From NCBI GenBank assembly GCA_017416765.1, contig JAFQBE010000021.1:39743-103742 (forward strand): a DNA stretch of 64,000 nucleotides, given 5' to 3'. This document shows positions 34,575 through 42,697 of this stretch, in pieces (position 1 is the first letter of the stretch; every line of letters begins with the position of its first letter). Made by a program: the position numbers and the translations under genes. The notes below the pieces were generated by a model. It was not told the origin of the DNA, did no database searches, and saw nothing but the letters and a program-made list of their open reading frames with translations. The DNA is from Clostridia bacterium (GTDB lineage Bacteria > Bacillota > Clostridia > Oscillospirales > Acutalibacteraceae).

Positions 34575-36102
34575 TGTTGTTGTCCTTTTCTGCTTTTTTT
34601 ATTTCAAAGCTGAATGTTACGCCGCTTGCTACATTTTCAACCGAGTAGGGCATACCGTGTAAATCCTGTATGGCCTTTACTATGGAAAGGCCGAGTCCGA
34701 ACCTGCCCTCGCTTCGTGAGTGGGCCTTGTCAGCGCGGTAGAAGCTCTGCCATATGTTTTCAAGGTCATGCTCGGCAATATGGTCGCCCGTGTTGAATAC
34801 GCTTATTTTTATGCTGTCCTCAAGCTCCTGTGCGCTGAGGATGATTTTTTTATCGTACTTTGCGTGTGAAAGGGCGTTTGAAACATAGTTGTGTATAACC
34901 ATTTCAAGCTTTGTCTGGTCGCCGTAGCCGTAAAAGCCGTAGGGGATAGTGTTGATTATTTCTATACCCTTTTCTTTTGCAAGTATATCGTAGGAATCAA
35001 TGCTTTCTTCAATGAATGCGCTTATTTCAAAATTTTCGGGTATAAGCTCATATGAATCCGATTCGTATTTTGAAAGCTCCAGCATTTCGCATACAAGACG
35101 GTTCATTTTGTGCGTTTCTTCAATAATAATATCGCAGTATTCTTCCGTATTGAGCGTTTTGCTTTTCATTCCGAGCTTCAAGCCTTCGGCATAGCCCTGA
35201 ATAATTGCAATAGGAGTTTTCAGTTCATGCGATGAATTGGAAACAAATTCCTTTTTCATTTGCTCAACACGAAGCTTATGTTCAATATCTGCCTGCAGCT
35301 GTTCATTTTTCTCTTTAAGGTCTTTAAGCGTTTTATCAAGCGATTCGGAAAGGGTGTTGATGCTCTGACCGAGTTCGCCGATTTCGCTGTTGTTGTATGG
35401 CGGACACTTCTGCGAAAAATCCATTTTTGCCATATCACGCGTAATTTTGTTCATTTCAATAATCGGCTTGCTGAAATGGTGCAGGTATAAGTACATTGAT
35501 ATGATAATGAACATGAAGGTTGCACAGGCAACAAGGCTTACATAGCGTGTGGTTGCGTTGGCACTTGCGTGCAGGTAATCCTGCTGCGCGTATACCTTTA
35601 CCGTAGCATCGCCATTGCCTATTGTTTTTGCATACATGAGGTATTGCAGCTTGTTACCTGTATCCTGTAATTTTTCAAAATAGCTACCGTCACTGTTGTC
35701 TGTATGTTCTAAAAGATTCAGCTTTTTTGAACGCATAACATCCTGCAGGTCTATGCCGTAGCCTTCAACCCAATCCTGCATAAAGCTGTTTATCGCTGTG
35801 TTATAAATCAGCCTGTGGTCAGCGTTATAAATCTCAATATCAATATTATTGTTTTCTTCTATAACTGCCATGTCGCTGTAAAAATCGTTGCTTGTGTATA
35901 TTATTGATTCAATGCGGTGTGACAGCGTTACAAGCGTGTTTTTCTGGTGCAGCGTGTATATAAGCGGAATAAGCTGTGAGTTTGCAAGCAGTATGGCAAA
36001 AGTGCCTATGCATATAAAAAACGCAGTTATTCCGAAAAGCTGCGTGCGCACCGAGTACTGGCGGCTTAATAGCTTATTCAGCCCTTTTTTTATTCTTTTC
36101 AT
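34564..36102 (-). CDS. Membrane sensor histidine kinase
   Basis: The 512-residue kinase has an N-terminal membrane helix (about 21-45), an extracytoplasmic sensor part (about 46-180), a second helix (about 185-207), a HAMP segment, and a coiled coil (DKTLKDLKEKNEQLQADIEH). Then come the HisKA dimerisation domain with SNSSHELKTPIAIIQGY (phospho-His) and a HATPase domain (MVIHNYVSNALSHA, GRFGLGLSIVKAIQDLHG). It shares one base with the response regulator gene upstream and 11 with the alarmone synthetase gene downstream. The signal is unknown. Confidence 0.93.
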   Translation of the reverse strand: MKRIKKGLNKLLSRQYSVRTQLFGITAFFICIGTFAILLANSQLIPLIYTLHQKNTLVTLSHRIESIIYTSNDFYSDMAVIEENNNIDIEIYNADHRLIYNTAINSFMQDWVEGYGIDLQDVMRSKKLNLLEHTDNSDGSYFEKLQDTGNKLQYLMYAKTIGNGDATVKVYAQQDYLHASANATTRYVSLVACATFMFIIISMYLYLHHFSKPIIEMNKITRDMAKMDFSQKCPPYNNSEIGELGQSINTLSESLDKTLKDLKEKNEQLQADIEHKLRVEQMKKEFVSNSSHELKTPIAIIQGYAEGLKLGMKSKTLNTEEYCDIIIEETHKMNRLVCEMLELSKYESDSYELIPENFEISAFIEESIDSYDILAKEKGIEIINTIPYGFYGYGDQTKLEMVIHNYVSNALSHAKYDKKIILSAQELEDSIKISVFNTGDHIAEHDLENIWQSFYRADKAHSRSEGRFGLGLSIVKAIQDLHGMPYSVENVASGVTFSFEIKKAEKDNNNEI

Positions 36103-36782
36103 TATTCAGCCTCAATTTTATAGCCTATGCCGTAAACTGTTTTAAGGTGCTTTTCACCCCAGTCACCGAGCTTTGTGCGAAGGCGTGCAACATGGCTGTC
36201 AACCGTGCGTATATCGCCTGCGTAGTCGTAGCCCCATATGTCGTCAAGCAGCTGTTCGCGCGAATAGACTCTGCCGGGCGAATTCATGAGCTTTAAAAGA
36301 ATGTTGTATTCCTTTAATGTTACTTCAAGTGCTTTGTTATCAAGTGTTACAAGGTGCGCCGTTTCGTCAATGCAAAGTCCGTCAATTGAAGGAAGTGCTG
36401 CCGAATCGTCTTCTTCGGGGTTGGAGCGTCTTAAAAGCGCGGCAACACGCTTCATAAGTACACCGGGGCTGAACGGCTTTGTAACATAGTCGTCGGCACC
36501 GACTTCAAATCCCATAAGCTCGTCAAATTCTTCACTACGCGCTGTGAGCATAAGTACGGGAACATTGGAGGTTTTGCGTATTCTGCGGCATACCTCCCAG
36601 CCGTCAACATTCGGCATCATAACATCAAGTATAAGTGCCGCGGTATCTTCGTTCTTTTCAAAAAGCTCAAGCGCAATGTCGCCGTCTGCGGCTTCAATAG
36701 GCTGATATCCCTCGCTTGCAAGGAAATCGCATACAAGTCTGCGGATTCTGGCTTCATCATCTGCTACTATAATTTTTTTCAT
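36102..36782 (-). CDS. OmpR/PhoB-type response regulator
   Basis: The 226-residue regulator has a receiver domain (IIVADDEARIRRLV; phospho-Asp in ALILDVMMPNVDGW; LTARSEEFDEL; DDYVTKPFSP) and a winged-helix domain (LTVTLKEYNILL-like region; SREQLLDDIWGYDYAGDIRT, VDSHVARLRTKLGD). ATG 36782 was chosen because AAGGTGG lies 6 bases upstream and would overlap the in-frame GTG at 36791. It is the first gene of a three-gene operon with the kinase and the small alarmone synthetase, an arrangement that ties an envelope signal to (p)ppGpp. Confidence 0.94.
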   Translation of the reverse strand: MKKIIVADDEARIRRLVCDFLASEGYQPIEAADGDIALELFEKNEDTAALILDVMMPNVDGWEVCRRIRKTSNVPVLMLTARSEEFDELMGFEVGADDYVTKPFSPGVLMKRVAALLRRSNPEEDDSAALPSIDGLCIDETAHLVTLDNKALEVTLKEYNILLKLMNSPGRVYSREQLLDDIWGYDYAGDIRTVDSHVARLRTKLGDWGEKHLKTVYGIGYKIEAE

Positions 36783-36974
36783 TTTTTCCACCTTCTTAAA
36801 TTCTGTCCTTTAAGGACAAGTTTATTTTATCATACTGTTTGGTTTGCCGCAACGGTTTTAACATTCATTTTACATTTTTGCAACAGCTTTGGGTGATATT
36901 GTCAACAAAAGTAACATAATTATTTACACAGGATTATATTTTTGCAATATTCAACAGCAAAGGCGGATAAAAAT

Positions 36975-37715
36975 ATGGAAAGTTTTGATGAAACCTATTC
37001 ACGCACAAAGGTCAAATCAAGAAAAAAACACACCGAAAAGCGCGATTGGCTTGTCAGCATCAGCGCTGTGCAGCTTGCCGCAGCTGCGGCGGGCATAGCT
37101 TTAATTCTGCTTGCCGGCAGATTTTTTCCGGCTTCGTTTAATTCGCTCAAAGCGGAATTTAACAGAATAATGCAAACGGATATGTCGGTTTCACAAATTG
37201 TTGAAACCGTAAAAACTGCGGTAGGGTATTCGGAAGCCGAAACCCAAGCAACTTCCGCAGGCGGTGAGGATACAGCCATTTATAAAGCTACCGAGGAGGT
37301 CTGCTTTGCTCCGTTTGATACTACCGTAGAAATGTGTGTGCCTGTGCATGGGCGCATCAGCTCGAAATTCGGTTACCGTGTGCACCCAGTAACAGGTGAA
37401 TTCGGTATACATAACGGTACGGATATTGCCGCAGAAGAAGGAACACCCATTCAGGCGGCTTTTAACGGTACGGTTGAAAAAGTGGGGTATACAAGCGCAA
37501 GGGGTAACTATATAATTCTTGCGCACGGCGGTGAAACAAAAACTATTTACCTGCACTGCAGTGAAATCGTTGCAGCAAAAGGTGCTAATGTGCGTGCAGG
37601 CGAAATTATAGCAAAAGTCGGCAGTACGGGGCGCTCAACTGGCCCGCACCTGCATTTTTCGATAAAAGTAAACGGTAAATACTGTAACCCGGAGTGGCTG
37701 CTGAATGACCTTTAA
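36975..37715 (+). CDS. M23 metallopeptidase-domain membrane protein, SpoIVFA-like
   Basis: The 246-residue protein has a basic cytoplasmic start, one membrane helix (about 25-47) and a C-terminal LytM/M23 domain. RISSKFGYRVHPVTGEFGIH, NGTDIAAEEGTPIQAAFNG and GPHLHFSIKVNGKYCNPEWL carry a complete H-x-x-x-D and H-x-H zinc set. The next gene encodes a site-2 protease and overlaps by 11 bases, so the pair matches spoIVFA-spoIVFB, where the M23 protein holds the protease in check. B. subtilis SpoIVFA is described as a catalytically degenerate relative; here the zinc residues are present. ATG 36975 has AAGGCGG upstream. A SpoIIQ-like role is an alternative. Confidence 0.8.
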   Translation: MESFDETYSRTKVKSRKKHTEKRDWLVSISAVQLAAAAAGIALILLAGRFFPASFNSLKAEFNRIMQTDMSVSQIVETVKTAVGYSEAETQATSAGGEDTAIYKATEEVCFAPFDTTVEMCVPVHGRISSKFGYRVHPVTGEFGIHNGTDIAAEEGTPIQAAFNGTVEKVGYTSARGNYIILAHGGETKTIYLHCSEIVAAKGANVRAGEIIAKVGSTGRSTGPHLHFSIKVNGKYCNPEWLLNDL

Positions 37716-38301
37716 TGCGGGGAAAAGCCGCGTCAGCGTCAGCTTTTTCTTTTTTGTTACCGTGTGTATTGCTCTTGTGCTTGATACCACAAACACTGCT
37801 GTGCTTACATTGTGTGCCGCCGCCATACATGAGTGCGGACACCTTATCTGTATGCTCTTTTTCGGGGAGCGCCCGTCAAGAATTTTTATTGCGCCCTTCG
37901 GCTTTTGTATAACGCGTTTTTCAAACAGCAGCTACCGCCGCGAAATGCTTATTGCTTTCTGCGGTCCGCTTGCCAATCTGTTTGCCGCCCTTGTAATGTT
38001 GCTCGCAATGCTTTTCTGCCATGTAAAGGGGCTGATAAAACCGATAGCCGTAAATGTTGCACTTGCGCTGTTCAATCTTCTGCCTATAGAACCGCTTGAC
38101 TGCGGCAGGGCTGTACGGTGCTTTCTTATGTATAAGCTGAATTGTGTTAAGGCGGAAAAAACAGCTTTTATAATCGGTGTGGTTTTTCTTGTGCCGCTGT
38201 CTGCACTCGGCTTTTATGTTCTGATAAAAAGCAAATACAATATAACTTTACTGTTGGCAAGTATTTATTTATCCTTTATGCTCTTGAAAAGGCGCGAATA
38301 A
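37705..38301 (+). CDS. Site-2 protease (M50), SpoIVFB-like
   Basis: The 198-residue intramembrane zinc protease has the H-E-x-x-H site in AAAIHECGHLICMLFFGE (His42, Glu43, His46) and a distal NLLPIEPLDCGRAVRC, which corresponds to N-x-x-P-x-x-x-LDGG with the third metal ligand Asp; one Gly is Cys. Four to six membrane helices are visible. SpoIVFB cleaves pro-sigma-K in the mother cell. The overlap with an M23 membrane protein gene supports that role, but no sigK is in this window. GGAGTGG 7 bases before the ATG lies inside the upstream gene. Confidence 0.82.
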   Translation: MTFNAGKSRVSVSFFFFVTVCIALVLDTTNTAVLTLCAAAIHECGHLICMLFFGERPSRIFIAPFGFCITRFSNSSYRREMLIAFCGPLANLFAALVMLLAMLFCHVKGLIKPIAVNVALALFNLLPIEPLDCGRAVRCFLMYKLNCVKAEKTAFIIGVVFLVPLSALGFYVLIKSKYNITLLLASIYLSFMLLKRRE

Positions 38302-38343
38302 TATTGTAGAATATCAAGGAATATTAATTTTTTGGAGGATACT

Positions 38344-40218
38344 ATGCTTTCCGAAAAGCTTGAACGAATACTTCCGCTTGTTCAAAAGCCCGGCAGATAT
38401 ACCGGCGGTGAACTGAACAGCGTTGTAAAGAAAGCCGAAGATGTTGCTGTCAGATACGCTTTCTGCTTTCCCGATACCTACGAAATCGGTATGTCGCATC
38501 TCGGTATAAAAATAATTTATTCCCTTGTAAATGCAAGGGCTGATGCCTGGTGTGAACGCGTTTTTGCTCCATGGGTGGATATGGAAGAAAAAATGCGCGA
38601 AAACGGCATCCTGCTTTACGGACTTGAAAGCGGCGACCCGATAAAGGATTTTGACCTTATCGGTTTCACGCTTCAGTATGAAATGAGCTATTCCAATGTA
38701 CTCAATATGCTCGACCTTGCCGGCTTGCCGATTTACGCAAAGGACAGAACAGCTTTAACACCTGTTGTTATTGCCGGCGGTCCTTGTGTGTGCAATGCCG
38801 AGCCTATGGCGGATTTCCTTGATATTATGTTACCCGGTGAGGGCGAAGAAGTTACAAATGACCTTATTGACTTGCTCAAAATCCACAAAGCAAAGGGTTC
38901 AACAAAGCGGGAATTTCTGTTGGAAGCTGCAAAGATAAAGGGCGTTTATGTTCCGTCGCTTTATGATGTGGAGTATAATTCCGACAATACCGTTAAATCA
39001 ATAACTCCGCTTGAAACTGCGCCCGAAAAGGTAGAAAAGCGTATTGTAAGCAAGCTTGATGAAGTGCATTTTCCTGAAACATTTATTGTTCCGGGCGTTG
39101 AAATTGTGCATGACCGCACCGTTGCGGAGCTTTTCCGCGGCTGTATACGCGGCTGCCGTTTCTGTCAGGCGGGCTATATTTACCGCCCCATACGCGAAAA
39201 AAGTGCGGATACGGTAAACCGTGACTGTATGGCAATCTGTGACTCAACAGGTTATGACGAGGTTTCGCTGTGTTCTTTGAGTACAAGTGACTATACTCAG
39301 CTTGAAGATTTGCTCAATAAGCTTTTAGATTGGACACAGAAGGACAGAATCAATATTGCGCTGCCCTCACTCCGTGCGGACAATTTTTCAAAGGAGCTTT
39401 CCGAAAGGCTCGCTTGTGTGCGCAGAAGCGGTCTTACCTTTGCACCGGAAGCCGGTACACAGCGTATGCGCGATGTTATTAATAAAAACATTACGGAAGA
39501 TGAAATACTTTCTGCCGCACGCAAAGCGTTTGATGCGGGCTGGACAAGCGTTAAGCTCTACTTTATGCTTGGTCTGCCTACGGAAACCGATGAAGATATT
39601 GTTGCTGTTGCTCAGCTTGCCCAGAAGGTTGTTGACGAGTTTTACCGTAACCCCAATAAACCCAAGGGTAAGGGTGTCAATGTGAGCATCAGCGTAGCTC
39701 CCTTTGTTCCAAAGCCCTTTACACCTTTCCAGTGGGAGGGTCAGAACAGCAAGGAAGAATTGCTGCGCAAACAGCAGCTTGTTATAAACAGCCTTACAAG
39801 CCGCAAAATTTCTCTTACCCGCCACAATACGGATATGTCCTTCCTTGAAGGCGTTTTTGCAAGGGGTGACAGAAGGCTGTCCGCCGTTATTGAAACGGCA
39901 TGGAAAAAGGGCTGCAAGCTTGACGGCTGGGATGAATGCTTCCGACTTGAAGATTGGATGCAGAGCTTTGTGGACTGCGGCATTGACCCCGCTTTCTATG
40001 CACAGCGTGAACGCAGTCTTGACGAAATTCTGCCGTGGGACCATCTTGATTACGGCGTAACAAAATCACACCTTGTGCGTGAATACAATAAAGCGCATAA
40101 TAATGAAACAACTCCGCATTGCCGCGAAAAATGCGCAGGCTGCGGTGCAAACAAACTCAACGGAGGTGAATGCGATGCGTTGCGTGAGAGTGCTGCTTGC
40201 CAAAAAAGGCAGGGCTAA
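38344..40218 (+). CDS. B12-binding-domain radical SAM protein, TIGR03960 family
   Basis: The 624-residue protein starts at ATG 38344 behind GGAGG. The N-terminal half resembles a cobalamin-binding Rossmann region (SHLGIKIIYSLVNARADAWC; APVVIAGGPCVCNAEPMADF-type motif). The radical SAM core has the 4Fe-4S motif C-x-x-x-C-x-x-C in FRGCIRGCRFCQAGYIYRP, followed by TFAPEAGTQRMRDVINKNI. The C-terminus has a Cys cluster (CREKCAGCGANKLNGGEC). Its end overlaps the TIGR03936 gene by 44 bases, and the two proteins are often fused or adjacent in other bacteria. The reaction is unknown. Confidence 0.92.
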   Translation: MLSEKLERILPLVQKPGRYTGGELNSVVKKAEDVAVRYAFCFPDTYEIGMSHLGIKIIYSLVNARADAWCERVFAPWVDMEEKMRENGILLYGLESGDPIKDFDLIGFTLQYEMSYSNVLNMLDLAGLPIYAKDRTALTPVVIAGGPCVCNAEPMADFLDIMLPGEGEEVTNDLIDLLKIHKAKGSTKREFLLEAAKIKGVYVPSLYDVEYNSDNTVKSITPLETAPEKVEKRIVSKLDEVHFPETFIVPGVEIVHDRTVAELFRGCIRGCRFCQAGYIYRPIREKSADTVNRDCMAICDSTGYDEVSLCSLSTSDYTQLEDLLNKLLDWTQKDRINIALPSLRADNFSKELSERLACVRRSGLTFAPEAGTQRMRDVINKNITEDEILSAARKAFDAGWTSVKLYFMLGLPTETDEDIVAVAQLAQKVVDEFYRNPNKPKGKGVNVSISVAPFVPKPFTPFQWEGQNSKEELLRKQQLVINSLTSRKISLTRHNTDMSFLEGVFARGDRRLSAVIETAWKKGCKLDGWDECFRLEDWMQSFVDCGIDPAFYAQRERSLDEILPWDHLDYGVTKSHLVREYNKAHNNETTPHCREKCAGCGANKLNGGECDALRESAACQKRQG

Positions 40219-40831
40219 ATATCTGTCACACCTTGATATGCAGCGGCTTATGATGCGTGCCGTACGCAGGGCTAAAATTGACCTCTGGTATACTGAGGGC
40301 TTCAATCCGCACCCGTATCTTGCGTTTGCATTGCCGCTGCCTCTGGGTGTTGAAAGTGAATGTGAGCCTATTGATATCCGTCTTGAGGGTGATGCAACGA
40401 ACGAGCAGGTGCGTGACGCACTTAATGCTGTAATGCCCGAAGGGCTTGAAATTACTAGTGTTATTGACCCTGTAAATAAGCCCGGCGATATTGCCTTTGC
40501 TCGCTACGATATTGAGCTTTATCCTTTTGACGGTGCGGTAGAAAAAATAAAAACTGCACTTGAATCCGGTAACCTGCCCGCAGAAAAGCTCGGCAAATCG
40601 GGCAGGCATAAGGTTGTAAAGCAGGTAAATATAGCTGAAATGATGGGCTACTGGGCGGTAGAAGAAAAAGACGATTCCGTTAATATCGGTATTGTTCTTG
40701 CTGCGGGCAGTCAGAAAAACGCAAGCCCTTTTTTGCTGCTTGAAGCGCTTTCCGCAGTAACAGGGGAGAGAATGGAATACAGAAAAATCACCCGTAAAGG
40801 ACTTTTACTTGCAAATTACAGAAAATTTTAA
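40175..40831 (+). CDS. Radical SAM-associated protein, TIGR03936 (DUF2344)
   Basis: The 218-residue protein begins MRCVRVLLAKKGRAKYLSHL and continues with AVRRAKIDLWYTEGFNPHP and LALPLPLGVESECEPIDI-like sequence, the defining N-terminal region of DUF2344. GGAGGTGA, placed inside the upstream gene, fits ATG 40175. The family partners TIGR03960 radical SAM proteins. In many Clostridia the pair sits upstream of rng and rplU; here rplS follows instead, with its own promoter. Function unknown, probably modification of RNA or a ribosomal component given the contexts. Confidence 0.9.
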   Translation: MRCVRVLLAKKGRAKYLSHLDMQRLMMRAVRRAKIDLWYTEGFNPHPYLAFALPLPLGVESECEPIDIRLEGDATNEQVRDALNAVMPEGLEITSVIDPVNKPGDIAFARYDIELYPFDGAVEKIKTALESGNLPAEKLGKSGRHKVVKQVNIAEMMGYWAVEEKDDSVNIGIVLAAGSQKNASPFLLLEALSAVTGERMEYRKITRKGLLLANYRKF

Positions 40832-40839
40832 AAAAACAC

Positions 40840-40868
40840 TTGCATTTTGGAAATGTTTGTGTTAATAT
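40840..40868 (+). promoter_or_regulatory. Promoter of rplS
   Basis: TTGCAT (40840-40845), 17 bases, TAATAT (40863-40868). Confidence 0.65.
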
Positions 40869-40875
40869 ACTTTAG

Positions 40876-40975
40876 CGTTTGTTATCCGTCCTTTATCCAA
40901 CGACGGGAATTAATGCAAAACACATTAATGCTGGCGGTCCTCTATTGATTGCTTTTGATATGAACGCCTGAAAAT
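40876..40975 (+). promoter_or_regulatory. Structured leader of rplS (possible r-protein autoregulation)
   Basis: The roughly 120-base leader can fold small helices: CCGTC/GACGG, TTAATG/CATTAA and GGCG/CGCC. L19 mRNA leaders are known in Firmicutes, and the position is right. I could not match a specific consensus, so the assignment is tentative. Confidence 0.4.
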
Positions 40976-40995
40976 TTTATTGGAGGAAATTAAAG

Positions 40996-41340
40996 ATGGA
41001 CGCATTGAAACTCATTGCACAGGACAGCATCAAGGCAGAAAAGCCCGTTGCTGAAGTCGGCGACACAGTCAGAGTTGACGTTAAGATTCGCGAAGGTGAC
41101 AGAGAAAGAATTCAGGCTTTCGAAGGTATCGTTATTGCTCACAAGGGCAGCGGTGTTTCCGAAACATTCACAGTACGCCGTGTTTCCTACGGTGTAGGTA
41201 TTGAAAGAGTATTCCCTGTTCACTCACCCAACGTTGCTGCTGTTACCACAGTCAGAAAAGGTAAGGTTCGCAGAGCAAAGCTCTACTACCTTCGTGACAG
41301 AGTCGGTAAGGCTGCAAAGGTTAAGCAGGATCTTAAATAA
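40996..41340 (+). CDS. rplS: 50S ribosomal protein L19
   Basis: The 114-residue protein has the standard L19 sequence: [73 protein letters not shown]19 sits at the 30S-50S interface. GGAGG precedes the ATG. In many Firmicutes rplS follows rimM-trmD; here those genes are absent and rplS stands alone between a promoter and a terminator, followed by lepB-lepB-rbgA-rnhB-yraN in the usual Clostridia order. Confidence 0.98.
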   Translation: MDALKLIAQDSIKAEKPVAEVGDTVRVDVKIREGDRERIQAFEGIVIAHKGSGVSETFTVRRVSYGVGIERVFPVHSPNVAAVTTVRKGKVRRAKLYYLRDRVGKAAKVKQDLK

Positions 41341-41365
41341 TTTTAATTTTTTGCCAACAAAAATT

Positions 41366-41397
41366 AGGAACAAGTATTGTACTTGTTCCTTTTTTTT
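41366..41397 (+). terminator. Terminator of rplS
   Basis: A perfect 11-bp stem (41366-41376 with 41380-41390) with a TTG loop, followed by seven Ts. Confidence 0.92.
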
Positions 41398-41405
41398 GCT
41401 ATAAT
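41377..41405 (+). promoter_or_regulatory. Promoter of the lepB operon, overlapping the rplS terminator
   Basis: TTGTAC (41377-41382) lies in the loop and 3' arm of the terminator hairpin, with 17 bases to TATAAT (41400-41405). The lepB start is about 53 bases downstream of the -10. Confidence 0.6.
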
Positions 41406-41464
41406 GTAAAATGAGCGATTTTATAGGTGTATACTTGCACCGTTTTGTTTAGCAGGTGAAATTT

Positions 41465-42085
41465 TTGAAAATTACCGAATATAAAAAACAATATGATGTG
41501 CCGCAAATTACTGCCCCTGCACACAGCGCCGCTGATGCTTCCTATAAGCGTGCGGCAGGCATGTTTGACTGGGTGCAGTCTGTAGTGGTTGCCATAGTTG
41601 TGCTTACCGCGGTGTTTACCTTTGTGCTGCGTCCGGTGCAGGTAGTGGGCGATTCCATGCTGCCTACTCTTACCACGGGCGATTGGCTTTTGCTTTCAGC
41701 CTTTGATTCAAACCCCGAGCACGGTGAAATAATTGTCAGCACGCAGCCCAACCGTACAAGCTCGGGCGAGCCGGTTATAAAGCGCGTTATTGCAACTGCG
41801 GGCCAGACCGTTGATATTGATTTTGCCAGAGGGACAGTTACGGTTGACGGCACAGTACTCAACGAACCGTATATTAAAGATTTGACACATCGCAGCTTCG
41901 ATGTTGATTTTCCGCTGATTGTGCCTGAGGGTACGGTTTTCGTAATGGGTGATAACCGTAACGATTCGCTGGACAGCCGCACAACCAGAATAGGATTCAT
42001 TGATGAAAAATATATTCTCGGCAGCGTAAAAATGCGTATCTTTCCGTTTGAATCCATAAAATACCGTACAGGAACGGAGGAATAA
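41465..42085 (+). CDS. lepB: Signal peptidase I, first copy
   Basis: The protein of about 206 residues removes signal peptides from secreted proteins at the outer face of the membrane. One membrane helix (SVVVAIVVLTAVFTFVL) is followed by the catalytic Ser in VVGDSMLPTL, the general-base Lys in VIKRVIATAGQTVDID, and the box GDNRNDSLDSR. The TTG at 41465 was chosen because AGGTGA at 41454-41459 is spaced for it and overlaps the GTG at 41456. A second signal peptidase gene starts 3 bases after its stop. Confidence 0.94.
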   Translation: MKITEYKKQYDVPQITAPAHSAADASYKRAAGMFDWVQSVVVAIVVLTAVFTFVLRPVQVVGDSMLPTLTTGDWLLLSAFDSNPEHGEIIVSTQPNRTSSGEPVIKRVIATAGQTVDIDFARGTVTVDGTVLNEPYIKDLTHRSFDVDFPLIVPEGTVFVMGDNRNDSLDSRTTRIGFIDEKYILGSVKMRIFPFESIKYRTGTEE

Positions 42086-42088
42086 CAA

Positions 42089-42697
42089 ATGAACGAAAAT
42101 ATTGAAATAAACGAAACTGAACAGCTTAACGAAGCTGTCGCAAAGGAAACAAAGCTCACCTTTGCACAGCGCCTTGTTGAGATTGCTTCAATAATCGCTT
42201 CTTCCATAATTGCCATAATGCTTATTTTTACCTTCGTTTTTCGTGTTGTAGGTGTCAGCGGACCTTCTATGATGAATACGCTGCGCAACGGCGATTGGCT
42301 GCTGGTTTCCGCGTTTATTACCGAACCTGAACGCGGCGATATAGTTATCGTAACACAGCCTAATACATTTAATGAACCCATAGTCAAGCGCGTTATAGCT
42401 GTCGGCGGCGATACTATTGATATTGATTTTGCTGCAGCTACCGTAACTGTAAACGGCAAGGTTATAAACGAACCTTACCTTGCAACCCCCACTACGGATG
42501 ATGAGGGCGGTTGGACTTATCCTCTGACCCTTGAAGAAGGACAGGTTTTCGTTATGGGCGATAACCGTCAGCACTCGACCGACAGCCGTTCTGCAGATAT
42601 CGGCCTGATTGATGAAAACTATATTCTCGGTCAGGTTATGGTCAGATTTTCTCCGCTTTCAAGCTTTACAATTTTCGGTGATTACGATTATGAATGA
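42089..42697 (+). CDS. lepB: Signal peptidase I, second copy
   Basis: The 202-residue protein has an acidic N-terminus (residues 1-20), a membrane helix (ASIIASSIIAIMLIFTFVF), the catalytic Ser in GVSGPSMMNTL, the Lys in VKRVIAVGGDTIDIDF and MGDNRQHSTDSR. It is clearly a tandem duplicate of the preceding gene, but the two have diverged strongly outside the boxes. Compared with copy 1, the acidic N-terminus is new and the TPTTDDEGGWTYPLTLEEGQ loop is longer. The next gene overlaps its end by 8 bases. Confidence 0.94.
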   Translation: MNENIEINETEQLNEAVAKETKLTFAQRLVEIASIIASSIIAIMLIFTFVFRVVGVSGPSMMNTLRNGDWLLVSAFITEPERGDIVIVTQPNTFNEPIVKRVIAVGGDTIDIDFAAATVTVNGKVINEPYLATPTTDDEGGWTYPLTLEEGQVFVMGDNRQHSTDSRSADIGLIDENYILGQVMVRFSPLSSFTIFGDYDYE

